In this document: positions 1 to 11,639 of the stretch, in pieces
Layout of the letters: each line of letters opens with the position of its first letter
Position numbering within the stretch: the first letter of the stretch is position 1
Assembly (NCBI RefSeq): GCF_963924675.1
Contig: NC_089232.1
Span: 55,511,229 to 55,575,228, forward strand
Source of the DNA: Phocoena phocoena
Lineage: Eukaryota; Chordata; Mammalia; Artiodactyla; Phocoenidae
DNA length: 64,000 nucleotides
Reading direction: 5' to 3'
Notes under the pieces: model-generated
Told to the model about the DNA's origin: nothing
Seen by the model: only the letters and a program-made list of their open reading frames with translations
Database searches by the model: none
Position numbers and translations under genes: made by a program

Positions 1-94
1 AGAACTCAGAGTCAGGGAGGGGATGACTGGATTCTCACACAAGAAGTAAAGCCCAAGGTTAGGCCTCAGAGCCTTCATTTCTGGACAGTGACAA

Positions 95-116
95 AACACA
101 CACACACACGCACACA
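95..116. repeat. (CA)n microsatellite, short
   Basis: About ten CA units with one CG. Confidence 0.9.
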
Positions 117-938
117 GCAACACATTTCTGTTCCTCACAATTCTCTCTTATAAATTTCTTACATACGGACCCAGGACCACGAGAGATTTTATCATATGTG
201 ACCCCCTAGTTGTAGTTCTTCTGAGTTGTATGAGGGCAATTAATAGGCTAAGTATCAAATCTTTTCTACCTTCAAACTTTTAAAACTCTGAATTGAAAAT
301 GGACCTGTAAAAATTAGAAACTGATTTAGAAAAACATGCATCTAGCTCCAAAACAGAATAATGTGATTTAAAATTCTTTGATTGTTCTTTATAATGAACT
401 ACTCAAAGAGAAATGAAGCAATAAAAGAGCCATTTACTTGCAAGTCTAATAACATCTCACCAGTGGAAATCAATGAAGTTACTGCTGCATTGGCACTATT
501 AGCACCAGCAAATATCACATACAAAATTATACTCTTTACCTAATTAGGATCTGATAAATTGTTGTTCCATAAAACACAGCTAACTGAATTCTAACGTGTA
601 CCCTATAGAGCTAAAACAGCAACAAGCTCTAAAAATAATGGTAACAACAGCAAATCTTATTTTCTTGTACAATCTCTTGATACTGGGCGAAAAGGAATAA
701 AATCTCTCAAGTTCAATCTAACCAAACACAGAAATCACCACAACAGCATCTGAAACTCATTTTTTCAAATGTACAAGTTAATTTCATTTACATATTTGTA
801 TAAATTTCTACTGGCTTCTGAACAAGAAATGATTCCCATGCCATTAACATCCTAAAAACATTAAACAACCGCAATGGCAAGAATTGGCATTTAGACAATG
901 AAAAATTTAAAAGAATAGAACTATCATCAAAAATAACG

Positions 939-1229
939 GGGCTTCCCTGGTGGCACAGTGGTTAAGAATCTGCCTGCCAATGCAGGGGACACAGGTTCAA
1001 GCCCTGGTCGGGGAAGATCCTACATGTCGCAGAGCAGCTAAGCCCGTGCGCCACAACTACTGAGCCTGCGCATCTGCAGCCTGTGCTCCCCTATAAGAGA
1101 GGCCGCGATAGTGAAGAGGCCCGCGCACCGCGATGAAGAGTTGCTTGCCGCAACTAGAGAAAGCCCTCGCACAGAAACGAAGACCCAACACAGCCAAAAA
1201 TAAATATATAAATAATTAAATAAATAAAA
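939..1229 (+). mobile_element. CHR-type SINE, long form
   Basis: Starts 'gggcttccctggtggcacag', carries the RNA polymerase III box-B-like 'ggttcaagccc', and ends 'acacagccaaaaataaat' with an A-rich tail. Confidence 0.9.
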
Positions 1230-1498
1230 GATTACTATTAATTAAAGAAATAAAAAAATAAAATAAAATTTTTTAAAAATTAAAGAAGACTTAAGTAAAT
1301 GGGAAAACTATGTTCACAGATTGGAAGATTTAACATTGTTAAGATGGCAGTACTGCCTAAGTTGATCAACAGATTCAATGCAACCCCTACCAAAATTCCA
1401 ACTGTCTTTTTCACAAAAATTAGCAAACTATCCTAAAATTCATATGGACATGTAAGCAACCCAGAATAGCCAAAATAATTTGAAAAAGAACAAATTTA

Positions 1499-1541
1499 AG
1501 AGTACTCACACTAAAAAGAAAAAAAAAAGAGTACTCACACT
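1499..1541 (+). repeat. Body-less A-tract insertion with 14-bp flanking duplication
   Basis: AGAGTACTCACACT (1499-1512) is repeated exactly at 1528-1541, with only AAAAAGAAAAAAAAA between. No retroposon body is present. Confidence 0.85.
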
Positions 1542-2113
1542 TCCAGATTTCAAAGCATTCTTCAAAGCTACAACAATTAAGACGGCGGTACTGGCATAAG
1601 GATAGGCATAGATTAATTAGAATATAACTGGAGTCCAGAAATAAGCCCATACATTTGTTAAATGATTTTGGATAAGGATGCCAAGACAATTTACTGGCGG
1701 AATGAACAGTCTTTTCTACAAATGGTGCTGAGAACAACTGGACATCCACATACAATGAATAAAGCTGGGCCCTCACACCACATACAAAAATTAATTCAAA
1801 ATGGATCAAAGACCTAAATGTAAGACCTAAAACTTTTATAAAACACTTAGAATAAAACACAAGTGTAAATCTTCATGACCTTAGACTAGGCAATAGTTTC
1901 TTCACTATGGCACCTTAAATAAATCTCAAGCAACCAAAGAAAAAAACAGGTAAATTAGAATTAGTATTAAAATTTTTGTGCTTAAAAAGTACTCTCAAGA
2001 AAGCAAAGAGACAACCCATAGAATGGGAGAAAATGTTTGCAAATCATGTAACTCGTAAGGTTCTAGTATCCAGAATATATAAAGAACTCTTATAACAATA
2101 AAAAGACAACCCA

Positions 2114-2487
2114 GGGCTTCCCTGGTGGCGCAGTGGTTAAGAATTCACCTGCCAATGCAGGGGACATGGGTTCAAGCCCTGGTCTGGGAAGATCCCACAT
2201 GCCGTGGAACAACTAAGCCCATGCGCCACAACTACTGAGCCTGCACTCTAGAGCCCGTGAGCCACAACTACTGAGCCCACGTGCTGCAACTACTGAAGCC
2301 TGTGCACCTAGAGCCTGTGCTCTGCAACAAGAGAAGCCACCACAGTGAGAAGCCCATGCACCACAAGGAAGAGTAGCCCCTGCTCGCCAAAACTAGAGAA
2401 AGCCCGCACACAGCAACAAAGACCCAACGCAGCCAGAAACAAAATAAATTAAAATAAATAAATTTTTAAAAAACCATTCACACAAAA
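2114..2487 (+). mobile_element. CHR-type SINE, long form, with target-site duplication
   Basis: Complete head and A-rich tail with extra 'cacaactactgagcc' modules. AAAAGACAACCCA flanks it at 2101-2113 and 2488-2500, inside the old L1. Confidence 0.95.
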
Positions 2488-2635
2488 AAAAGACAACCCA
2501 AGACAGCCCAATTAAATAATTGGCAAAGGATCTGAATATAGTTCTCCAAAAGATATACAAAGAGCCAATTAATACATGAAAAGATGTTCAACATCATTAG
2601 TTACTAGGGAAATGCAAATCAAAATTACCATGAGA

Positions 2636-2965
2636 GGACTTCCCTGGTGGTGCAGTGGTTTGAGCCCTGGTGAGGGAAGATCCCACATGCTGCGGAGTAA
2701 CAAGTCCCGTGCACCACAGCCCGTGCACCACAACTACTGAGCCTGTGCTCTAGAGCCCATGTGCCCCAACTACTGAAGCCCACGTGCCTAGAACCCATTC
2801 TCCGCGAGAAGAGAAGCCACCGCAATGAGAAGCCCGCGCGCTGCAACGAAGAGTAGCCCCTGCTCACTGCAACTAGAGAAAGCCCACGCGCAGCAGTAAA
2901 GACCCAATGCAGCCAAAAATAAAAATGAAATATTTTTTAATTTAAAATTATTTAATTATTTTAAA
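2636..2965 (+). mobile_element. CHR-type SINE, long form, with head deletion
   Basis: Starts 'ggacttccctggtggtgcag' but jumps from 'agtggttt' to 'gagccctggtgagg', losing about 40 nt of the tRNA-like head. Probable duplication AC(C/T)ATGAGA on both sides. Confidence 0.85.
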
Positions 2966-3379
2966 ACTACTATGAGATATTTCACATTGACCAGAATGAC
3001 TATAATCAAAAAGATAACAAGCAAAAATGTGGAGAAATTGTAATCTTTGTACATTATCAGTAGAAATGTCAGACGGTACAGCTGCATTGTAAAACAGTTC
3101 AACAGTTCCTCAAATTGCTGAACAGAGTTGCCATGCAACCAAGCAATTCCATTCCTAGGTGTATACCCAGGAGAACAGAAAACATGTCAATACAAAACTT
3201 GTACATGAATGTTTATACAGCATTATTCATAACTGCCAAAAAGTGGAAGCAACCCAAATGTTTGATAAATGGATAAATAAATGTAGTATATCCATACAAT
3301 GGGATATTTATCATTTAGCCATAAACAGGAATGAAGTGCGGATCCATGCTACAACGTGGATGAACCTTGAGAGATTGTA

Positions 3380-3428
3380 TTAGGCTGTATTAGTTCGAAC
3401 AAAGGAACTTTCTGGCCAACCCCATAAT
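3380..3428. mobile_element. Possible internally deleted mariner remnant
   Basis: 'ttaggctgtattagttcgaa' followed by 'ggaactttctggccaacccc' resembles the two ends of a ruminant/cetacean mariner (ttaggttg..., gaactttttggccaaccc, from memory) joined with almost no interior. It interrupts the L1 3' region and is bordered by TA/ATA. Confidence 0.45.
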
Positions 3429-3759
3429 AAATGAAATATTACAAAAGTGAAAGACACAAAAGGTCACATATTATAGTATGCCATTTGTATGAAAAATACA
3501 GAATAGACAAATCCACAGAGACAGGAAGTAGCTTGGTGGTTGCCAGAGGATTAGTGGAGGGAAATACAGGGACGGCTAATGGGTACAGGGTTTCTTTTTG
3601 GAGTGATAAAAATGTCCTGGAATCAAATAATAGTTATAGTTGCATAAATTTATGAATATACTAAAAACCACTGAATTGTACACCTTTTAAAGTGGTAAGT
3701 TATATATGGCATGTAAATTATATCAAAAAGAGAACAAGCTAAACCTTAAAAAGGGCAGG

Positions 3760-4215
3760 GGGGGGCAAATGAAATGCGAAAAGTCAAATGAACAATGGAT
3801 AAATTTCAGCATAGTCATGGAATGGGATTCTACTCAATAGCTAAAAGTTAATGAGTGAATCCACATATCAATATGGACAGATCACAAAAACTTGATATTG
3901 AGCGAGAAAGCAATCTGTAGAAGGACACATATGTAAAACACCATTTTTTAAGATGCAAAAACAATGCTCTAAATACATACATATGTAACAAAACTATAAA
4001 TACACGAATGGGAAAAAAAAACCACACACTGAAGTTGAGATAGCAATTCACCTATGGGGAAACCAGGAAAGCAACGGAGTTGGGAAGGGATGCACACAGC
4101 ACTAAAAGAATCTGAAGCAAATATGTATGTCACAATAAGGGAGGACAAAGTTGGCTGGTTCGTTCATAATTAGCACGTTATTCTCTCTTTTCTGCTTCCT
4201 AAAAATACCTCAAAT
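3760..4215 (+). mobile_element. Old LINE-1 3' fragment
   Basis: Decayed plus-strand L1 3' sequence ('atggacagatcacaaaaact', 'aaacaccattttttaagatg', 'tacctatggggaaacc'-type motifs). No reading frame is preserved. Confidence 0.65.
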
Positions 4216-4218
4216 AAA

Positions 4219-4250
4219 AAGTGAACAGAAAAAAAAAAAAAAGTGAACAG
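4219..4250 (+). repeat. Body-less poly(A) insertion with 10-bp flanking duplication
   Basis: AAGTGAACAG (4219-4228) and the identical AAGTGAACAG (4241-4250) flank twelve A. Nothing else lies between. Confidence 0.85.
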
Positions 4251-4345
4251 GACTCAAGAGAAGGAAAACTGTAACTAAACTTTAATCCATGTTAAACTGT
4301 TTTTTTCCTTAATGAGACAACCACCACAGTTGATCATTTTTATGT

Positions 4346-4697
4346 TTTAATTTTTATTTATTTATTTATTTTTTGGCTGCGTTGGGACTTCATTGCTGTG
4401 CGTGGGCTTTCTCTAGTTGCGGCTAGCAGGTGCTACTCTTTCATTGCAGTGCGCGGGCTTCTCATTGCAGTGGCTTCCCTTGTTGTGGAGCACGGGCTCT
4501 AGGCGCACAGGCTTCAGTAGTTGTGGCACGTGGGCTCAGTAGTTGTGGCTCACAGGCTCTAGAGCGCAGGCTCAGTAGTTGTGGCACATGGGCTCAGTTG
4601 CTCTGTGGCATGTGGGATCTTCCCGGACCAGGGCTCAAACCCCTGTCCCCTGCATTGGCAGGCAGATTCTTAACCACTGCACCACCGGGGAAGTCCC
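4346..4697 (-). mobile_element. CHR-type SINE, long form
   Basis: T-rich start, 'ggctgcgttggg', repeated 'agtagttgtggc', ending 'aaccactgcaccaccgggga': a complete element in reverse orientation. Confidence 0.9.
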
Positions 4698-5373
4698 GAT
4701 AATCATTTATTTACCTATGTCTTCCTTCTCTCCATATCTTTGTATCATCTTGCCAAAATACTAATTTCAACTGGCATTCTGTATAACGTTAATTTCCGAA
4801 ATGTATACAAATAAATACACATAATTATAACTATACAACTAAATTTTGGGTTTGAAGATTAAAAAAGGAAGGGAACAAAATAGAAAAGTGGCCCATCTTG
4901 GGAGATCAAAAACAGGTAAGCGCCAAGAGTTGACTGCTTCTATAAAGAAATGCATGAGATAAACAGGGAGAATACTGGAGTGGATGAAAAGTTAATAGAA
5001 GTAAGAAGATCACATGTAAAGTTGAAAGGAGTCTCTGAGGTTCTGGTACCTAACCCATGAGACTTTCACCAACCTCCAGGTGGAGGAGTCCCCTCCTCTT
5101 TGCTATAAAGCAGCACCCACATAAGCTTAAGGTACTTACTTGTCACAGTATGCTTTGTGCAACAGTCATCTCATTCACAGAGTCCCTTGAGAACAAAGAT
5201 GGGTCATTTATCTTTGTATCAATACTGATTTTCTCATGGGGTAGAAGAGACGGAACCTCAAGAAATGTTCACATTAGACCAGGTAAAAATTATCAGCAAC
5301 ACTCAAATCAGCTGCTGCGAGGACAGACTCACAGAGTTATGACATAAAACACCGCAAAGAGTAACCATCAAAA

Positions 5374-5409
5374 GGTTACTGTTAAAAAAAAAAAAAAAAG
5401 GTTACTGTT
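5374..5409 (+). repeat. Body-less poly(A) insertion with flanking duplication
   Basis: GGTTACTGTT at 5374-5383 and 5400-5409 flanks sixteen A (5384-5399). A third copy follows the adjacent SINE at 5615-5624, so the same site was used twice. Confidence 0.85.
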
Positions 5410-5411
5410 CA

Positions 5412-5614
5412 GGCTTCCCCGGTGGCACAGCTGTTGAGAGTCCGCCTGCCGATGCAGGGGACACGGGTTCGTGCCTTGGTCTGGGAAGATCCCAAATGCC
5501 GCGGAGCGGCTACGCCCGTGAGCCATGGCCGCTGATCCTGCGCGTCCGGAGCCTGTGCTCCGCAATGGCAGAGGCCACAACAGTGAGAGGCCCGCATAAC
5601 GGGAAAAAAAAAAA
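5412..5614 (+). mobile_element. CHR-type SINE, short form, with target-site duplication
   Basis: Short form ending in a pure A-run. AAAGGTTACTGTTCA precedes it and the same sequence follows its tail at about 5612-5626. Confidence 0.95.
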
Positions 5615-5719
5615 GGTTACTGTTCAAGGGCTCTGTCACATCTCATCCCAGTGCTTTCCACAATTCTTCCCAGATCTAACACAAGGTGGATGGGATACCA
5701 GGCTTCAGAGTCACACTTG

Positions 5720-5900
5720 AAATCAAAGTCTAGTTCCATCCGTTCCTAGTTGGGGGCAAAATTATTTACTCTCTGTAATCCTCAGTGTCATCATCTGTAA
5801 AACGTGGACATAATTTCTCCCTTATAAGGTTACTGTGAGAATTAAGGTAACGCACGTGATTTGCTTAGCACAGTGCCTAACACAGTGCTAAATTTTAAAA
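5720..5900 (+). mobile_element. MIR SINE remnant
   Basis: Diverged MIR core: 'atcatctgtaaaacgtggac', 'actgtgagaattaaggtaac', 'gcttagcacagtgcctaaca'. Confidence 0.75.
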
Positions 5901-6189
5901 TTGGCTATTACAATTTTTAAATGAATTCATATAATTTTCTTTGACATTTGGAAAACAATTCTTATCTCCTAAGACAATGGTTCCTAATTAAGAAAGCAAA
6001 TCATGTTAAAATTAAAGCAAATTAAATATTGCTTTCACTTTTTGTAAACAACCAAAAACAGATATCCAGACCCCACCCCTGGAAATCCTGATTTAAAACT
6101 TCTAGGGTACAGTCACACCAGTTAAGCCTCAGTTAAGAATCATTATTATAAAGCACTAATTTTAAAACATTTTTCTGGCAGAACACCTA

Positions 6190-6530
6190 TGCCAGCAATT
6201 CTCAAGCTTTTTAGTCTCAGGACCCCTTATATTCTTCAATTCTATCAGGGGTTTCAAAGAAGTTTTGTTTTCATTGGTAACACATCTACCAATATTGTGT
6301 TAGAAATTAAAACAAATAAATTTTGAAAATACTGGAAATCACAAGCACACAATGCATTATCATGAGTGATGAAGTCATCACATGTCATAAAGCCTGGAAA
6401 AACTCTGCTATACTCTCCTGAGAGAATCAGAAAGACAATTAAATAACAGCTTAGTATTATCAAGAAAATTTTCACCACAGACACCCTGGAAGATATTCAG
6501 GAAAAACTGACTTATGCAAAAGAAATATTA
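6190..6530 (+). mobile_element. hAT-type (MER1 group) DNA transposon remnant
   Basis: 'gcaattctcaagctttttag' followed by 'tctcaggacccctta' and 'gttagaaattaaaacaaata' resembles an old non-autonomous hAT repeat. The family name is not secure. Confidence 0.5.
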
Positions 6531-7065
6531 ACTCGAAGTCTAATTTGAAAAGAAAAACAAGAACTGGCTAAAGCAAGGTTTTTTTTACTCTATTGGGTTT
6601 AAGAAACCTGTCACAGAAATTTTATCTTCACATTGTGAGATACAATGACTCATAAGCTGTTATATAGCAAGTTAGGATCCCATCAGAAATTTAAGCTATT
6701 TCTGCTTTACATTTATTTATTCAAAGAACACTGCATCTGGCAAAGGCTGCCCAATCTTATAATATATTCAAAGTCCATCTGGAATTTTATGCAGCCTTAA
6801 CATGCCACCATGCATTTTTCCATTTGCTGTCAATTTCAAAACTTAAGAAACAAAACGATTTACAAGCAACCAAATTTTCCGGCACCACAAGACCACCACC
6901 CTTCTCCCATTCATTTCAGACACAGCAGCCAGCATCTTCCCACAATGCAACTCATTTCTCTTGCTTTGATTAATAAAGAGTCTCATGATTTATAAATCTT
7001 CTAATGATCTGACCTGCCATATGTTTTACCTACTTCCCCCACAACTACACCCCATTCCCAGGGCA

Positions 7066-7160
7066 AAAAAGAAGAGCGGCCCCCGCTCGCCACAACTAGA
7101 GAAAGCCCGCACACAACAATGAAGACCCAAAGCCGCCAAGGTAAACAAATAAATTTATTT
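7066..7160 (+). mobile_element. CHR-type SINE, 3' fragment only
   Basis: Holds 'agagcggcccccgctcgcc', 'acaactagagaaagcccgc' and an A-rich tail, which is the last quarter of a long-form element. Its head is missing. Confidence 0.85.
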
Positions 7161-7182
7161 TAAAGAAAAGAATATAGCCCGG

Positions 7183-7310
7183 GACTTCCCTGGTGGTCCA
7201 GTTGTTGAGAATACACCTTCCAACGCAGGGGAACTGGGTTCGAGCCCTGGCTGGGAAACTAGGATCCCACATGCCGCAGGGCAACTAAGCCCATGCGCCA
7301 CAACAAAAGC
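7183..7310 (+). mobile_element. CHR-type SINE, 5' fragment only
   Basis: Starts 'gggacttccctggtggtcca' and stops after 'catgcgccacaac' with no tail. The 3' fragment lies upstream of it (7066-7160), so the two halves are in permuted order. Confidence 0.85.
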
Positions 7311-7324
7311 CCGACTAGAATTCA

Positions 7325-7900
7325 CATAAATTGACAGAGGAAGTGAAAATTGGTCAACCACTGTGGAAACCTGTTTGCAATATTCTACTAAAGTATATTT
7401 ATATCCACCCCATAAACCAACAATTCCCAATCCTTGGTATTTATCCAAGAGGAATGAGAGCTTAAGTATACCAAAAGAATGTTCTCAGCAATTTTATTCA
7501 CAGGAGCCCAAACTGGAAACCATTTGAACATCCATCAACAGGAGAATAAATACTGCTGGGCCAGAAAAAAGAACAAGTGATACAAGCAATAACATAGACG
7601 GATCCCACAGACACGGTGCTGAGTGAAAAAAGTCAGGCAAAAGGGTAAATACTATAGGTACTCCACTGCGATGAAGTCAGAAACCAGGCAAAACTAACGG
7701 GTGGTAGTAGACATCGGAGCAGTGGTTATCTGGGGAGGGGGGAGGAAGAGGGTACTAATGGGCACAACGGAATCTGCTGAGGTATCAGAAAGTTTTTCTA
7801 TCTTAATCTGAGTGGTAGTAATAGAAATGTATACGTCTGTGAAAATCTCTTGACCTGCACACTTTACCTATTACCCTGTATTTTATACCTTGATTTTTAG
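7325..7900 (+). mobile_element. Old LINE-1 3' fragment
   Basis: Decayed ORF2 C-terminal and 3' sequence: 'caaccactgtggaaacctgt', 'tttatccaagaggaatgaga', 'gaacatccatcaacaggaga', then 'tgacctgcacactttaccta'. Confidence 0.75.
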
Positions 7901-8689
7901 ATATTTTTAAAAAGGATTATGATTTCTCCTTCTAGACAATGTAATAGGGATCAGATCTACCCACCCGTATGAAACCACCAAAATTTACAAATTTTGGTTT
8001 TTACAAATTTACCCCCCAAAATCAAAACTTAATAAATAAGTTTAAAAGCAGAAAAAAATACATGAAGCATCAGGCCACGGGCACATCAGGCAATGAAGAA
8101 CAGTGATCCCTGAGAGACAGAAAACAAACAAGGTGAGCCCTAACACTGGCCCTTACTTATTGCCGTGGCAGAGTTTCCAGGCAACAGTGAAGGAGGGGAA
8201 ACTGAGGCAGAGCCTGGCAGACTCCCAGAGGTGAGGAGACGAAGGTGAGAGACCCGGGAGACCAAGGCAACTAGAGTTCAAAAGACAGAGTACCAGAGTA
8301 CCAGAGTGAGAAAACCTGGAGATCACAGACGGTGATCCTCGAGCACAGCACCCATCAGTGAATGCATGTGAGGAAACTGCCATAAAACAGGGAAAGAATC
8401 AGCGGGAACAGTGCACAGTGCTCACACGGGGCCACGAACAGTGTTTGTTTGCAAACAGCCACACTGGTAACACTGATAATTCACGGTGTATTGGGTAGAG
8501 TACACAGAAAGGCCTTGCCTAAGTAATTGGGAACAATTAAAGCCCTAGACTGAGCACTGACTGCTCTGTATCCACTTAACCAATGTACATTAATTCATAA
8601 ACGCAACAACCAAAAGGACCAAACTGTTTCCAAGTAACTTAAGTGCATCACAGAACAAGGGTCAAGAAGATTTACAGGAGCATAAAAAT

Positions 8690-9571
8690 ACCCAGGACAC
8701 AAGAAGGTAAAATTTACAATGACGGCTACATACCTATTAGGAGGCCTAAAATTAAAAAGACTTACCTTATGAAGTGTTGGCAATGATGTGAGGAAACCAG
8801 AACTCCCCTACACTGCAGATTAGAATATAAAATGGTACAATCACTTTTGCAAACAGTTGCAGTTTCCTAAAAGGCTAAAAATATCCAGACCATATGATAA
8901 GGCCACGCCAGTACAAACCAAGAAGAAACGTATGTCTGTACAAAGACCTGCACCAACTGTTCAAAGCAACTTTGTCTGTAATAGCCCAAAACTGCAAACA
9001 ACTGAAATATCCATCAACAGATGAGTAGACAAATTGTGATACATCCACACAAAGGGATACTACTCAACAATAAAAAGGAAGAAACCAGTGATCTATGTGT
9101 TCAAGGATTAGAAGACTCAGTATTGTGAAGATGTCAATTCTGCCCCAAATTGATCAATGGATTTAATGCGATCCCAATCAAAATCCAAGCAGACTTTTTG
9201 TAAAAACTGACAAGCTGATTCTAAAATTTATATAAAAATGCGTAAGATCTAGAATAGCCAAAACAACTCTAACAAAGAGAAATCAAAGTTGGAGGGCTAA
9301 CATTACTTGATTTCAAGAAGTATTAGAAAGCTAAAATAATCCAAAGTGTGTTGATGGTGAAAAGAGTAACAGGTGGATCAATGGAACAGAACAGAAAGGC
9401 CAGAATAGAGCCACACATATATGACCAACCGATTTGACAAAGGCACAAAAGCAATGCAATGGAGAAAGGATAGTCTTTTCAACAAACAGTGCTGGAGCAA
9501 CTGAATATGCATGCACCCCCCAAAGGAACTTAGCATGGACACCTTGTACCATAACACAAAAAGTAACTAAA
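8690..9571 (+). mobile_element. Old LINE-1 fragments
   Basis: ORF2 C-terminal remnants to about 9090 ('gaatataaaatggtacaatc', 'aatatccatcaacagatgag') are followed by an upstream part of ORF2 from about 9100 ('gatcaatggatttaatgcga', 'atatgaccaaccgatttgac'). The order suggests two insertions or a rearrangement. Confidence 0.75.
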
Positions 9572-9786
9572 GGCTTCCCTGGTGGCGCAGTGGTTGAGAG
9601 TCCGCCTGCTGATGCAGGGGACACAGGTTCGTGCCCCGGTGTGGGAGAACCCCACATGCCGCGGAGTGACTGGGCCCATGAGCCATGGCCGCTGGGCCTG
9701 TGTGTCCGGAGCCTGTGCTCCGCAACGGGAGAGGCCACAGCAGTGAGAGGCGCGCGTACCACCAAAAAAAAAAAAAAAAAAAAAAA
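9572..9786 (+). mobile_element. CHR-type SINE, short form
   Basis: 'ggcttccctggtggcgcagt' to a pure A-tail of more than 20. It sits in the old LINE-1. Confidence 0.95.
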
Positions 9787-10798
9787 ACTTCTACAAGAAA
9801 ATATAGAAGACTAAATGATAGCAAAGTATGAAAGTAAAATGATTCATACTTTCTGGAAGACTCTTTAGGAACACTTATTAAAAATCTTAAAAACTGTACA
9901 TGCACTCTGATCTAATCATTCCACTAAGAAAAGACAGATAAATTCATGAAAATGTATTTGCTACACAGTAACTGAAGCATTTTTCTAATTTTTTCCTGTA
10001 AACTACTAAATAATCTAAAATAATTCTACAATGGTACATGCTATTTAAAGTTGTGAATTATGTGATATATGAATTACCAATATAAGAAACATGGGCCACC
10101 TCATACAGGATATCATATTTTTCAAAGCTTGGAACACTCAGGAAACCAAGGGTCAGAAAATTTATAGTCTAGCATGGACAAAACAGAAGTAAGAATGAAT
10201 CACAGGATACAGGATTACAACAACATTTCTTACACACATTTTCTGCAGTATCTTCACTCCTGAGAGCCTTACACTAATGAGCTTCATAATTTCTAACAAT
10301 TTCATTTAATTCTGTCATCCTTTGCTGTCCTGTTTATAGTAATTTATATGAAAAGATATACAACACTGAGCAAGTTTTTAAAAAGTCTTTTCAAATAGGG
10401 AAGAATATAGAAAATATTTCTTTAACTGTAGAGGACTGAGTAATCTGAAAACAACCTCAACAAAAGAAAAAATGGGTTTGCTCCTTGAACTATGAAAACG
10501 CAACAAAGGAGTCAACCATATTACACCTTAAAGGCAAAAACAATTATTAAAAAAAACAGGAAATAAAATCTTTTATTTATTATCACAAGAGATGTCTTTC
10601 TAACACATAACCTTCAATAATTTTCTACCAGGTTGAAATTAATTCCTCTCAGGAGTTGCAGTTTCACCCTCATGAATTACCGATACTCTTAAATATAAAG
10701 CAAGTTGGGCTAACCAGCTATTTTTACAGCCTTGCCACACAAAGACTCACAAATCTCCACAATGTGAAAATATTCATGCAGCTTTAAAGAGTATTCTA

Positions 10799-10838
10799 GG
10801 ACTTCCCTGGTGGCCCAGCGGTTAAGAATCCATCTGCC
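10799..10838 (+). mobile_element. CHR-type SINE, 40-nt 5' stub
   Basis: The first 40 nt of a SINE ('ggacttccctggtggcccag') are abruptly followed by the head of a complete second copy, suggesting insertion into an older SINE or a template switch. Confidence 0.8.
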
Positions 10839-11190
10839 GGGACTTCCCTGGTGGCGCAGTGATTAAGAAGCCGCCAACCAATGCAGTGGACACAGGTTCA
10901 AGCCCTGGTCCGGGAAGATCCCACATGCCACGGAGCAACTGCGCCCGTGCGCCACAACTACTGAGCCGGCGCTCTGGAGCCCATGAGGCACAACTACTGA
11001 AGCCCGCATGCCTAGAGCCCATGCTCTGCGACAAGAGAAGCCACTGCAAGAGAAGCCCGCACACCGCAACGAGGAGTAGCCTCCGCTCGCCGCAACTAGA
11101 GAAAGCCTGCATGCAGCAACGAAGACCCAATGCAGCCAAAAATAATATAAATAAATAAATAAATTTTAAAAATAAATAAATTTAAAATAA
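10839..11190 (+). mobile_element. CHR-type SINE, long form
   Basis: Complete copy with A/T-rich tail ('aataaataaataaattttaa'), head to tail with the preceding stub. Confidence 0.9.
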
Positions 11191-11292
11191 AGACTATTCT
11201 AACTATTATACACTGGGTCCATGAGGGGAAAAAAAACACAAGACAAAGCAAGAGATCATGGGGAAAAAAACTATGTTAAGAAAGATGAATTT

Positions 11293-11639
11293 GGGACTTC
11301 CCTGGTGACACAGTGGTTAAGAATCTGCCTGCCAAAGCAGGGGACACGGGTTCAAGCCCTAGTACAGGAAGATCCCACATACCGCGGAACAACTAAGCCC
11401 ATGCGCCACAACTACTGAGCCTGCACTCTAGAGCTCATGTGCCACAACTACTGAGCCCACATGCCACAACTACTGAAGCCTGTGTGCCTAGAGTCCGTGC
11501 TCCTCAACAAGAGAAGCCACTGCAATGAGAAGCCTGCGTACCGCAACGAAGAGTAGCCCCCGCTCGCCGCAACCAGAGAAAGCCCAGGCACAGCTACAAA
11601 GACCCAACGCAGCCAAAAATAAAAATAAAAAATAAATAA
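11293..11639 (+). mobile_element. CHR-type SINE, long form, fused to truncated LINE-1
   Basis: Complete copy whose A-rich tail ends directly on LINE-1 ORF2 sequence in the opposite orientation. No L1 sequence is found on its left side. Confidence 0.9.

Larger units (their letters stand above)
1265..3740 (+). mobile_element. Old LINE-1 fragment (ORF2 to 3' end), interrupted by two SINEs
   Basis: Decayed L1 ORF2 sequence runs through 'gttgatcaacagattcaatgc', 'agaatagccaaaataat' and 'atggatcaaagacctaaatg', then the C-terminal 'tccatacaatgggatattta' region. It ends around 'gaattgtacaccttttaaag'. SINEs at 2114-2487 and 2636-2965, an A-tract insertion (1499-1541) and a possible mariner stub (3380-3428) interrupt it. 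No usable reading frame remains. Confidence 0.85.

Noticed and set aside
939..1100. tRNA-like heads of SINEs as tRNA genes
   Set aside because: They carry polymerase III promoter-like boxes but no intact cloverleaf and are parts of retroposons.
1420..1860. 146-residue minus-strand open frame
   Set aside because: It is antisense to an old LINE-1 ORF2 remnant.
9331..9905. Long open frames on both strands with 'RSTGSG...AAMAHGPS' and 'ADAGDTGSCPG' motifs
   Set aside because: The same peptides recur at nearly every short-form SINE in the window; they are translations of the SINE.
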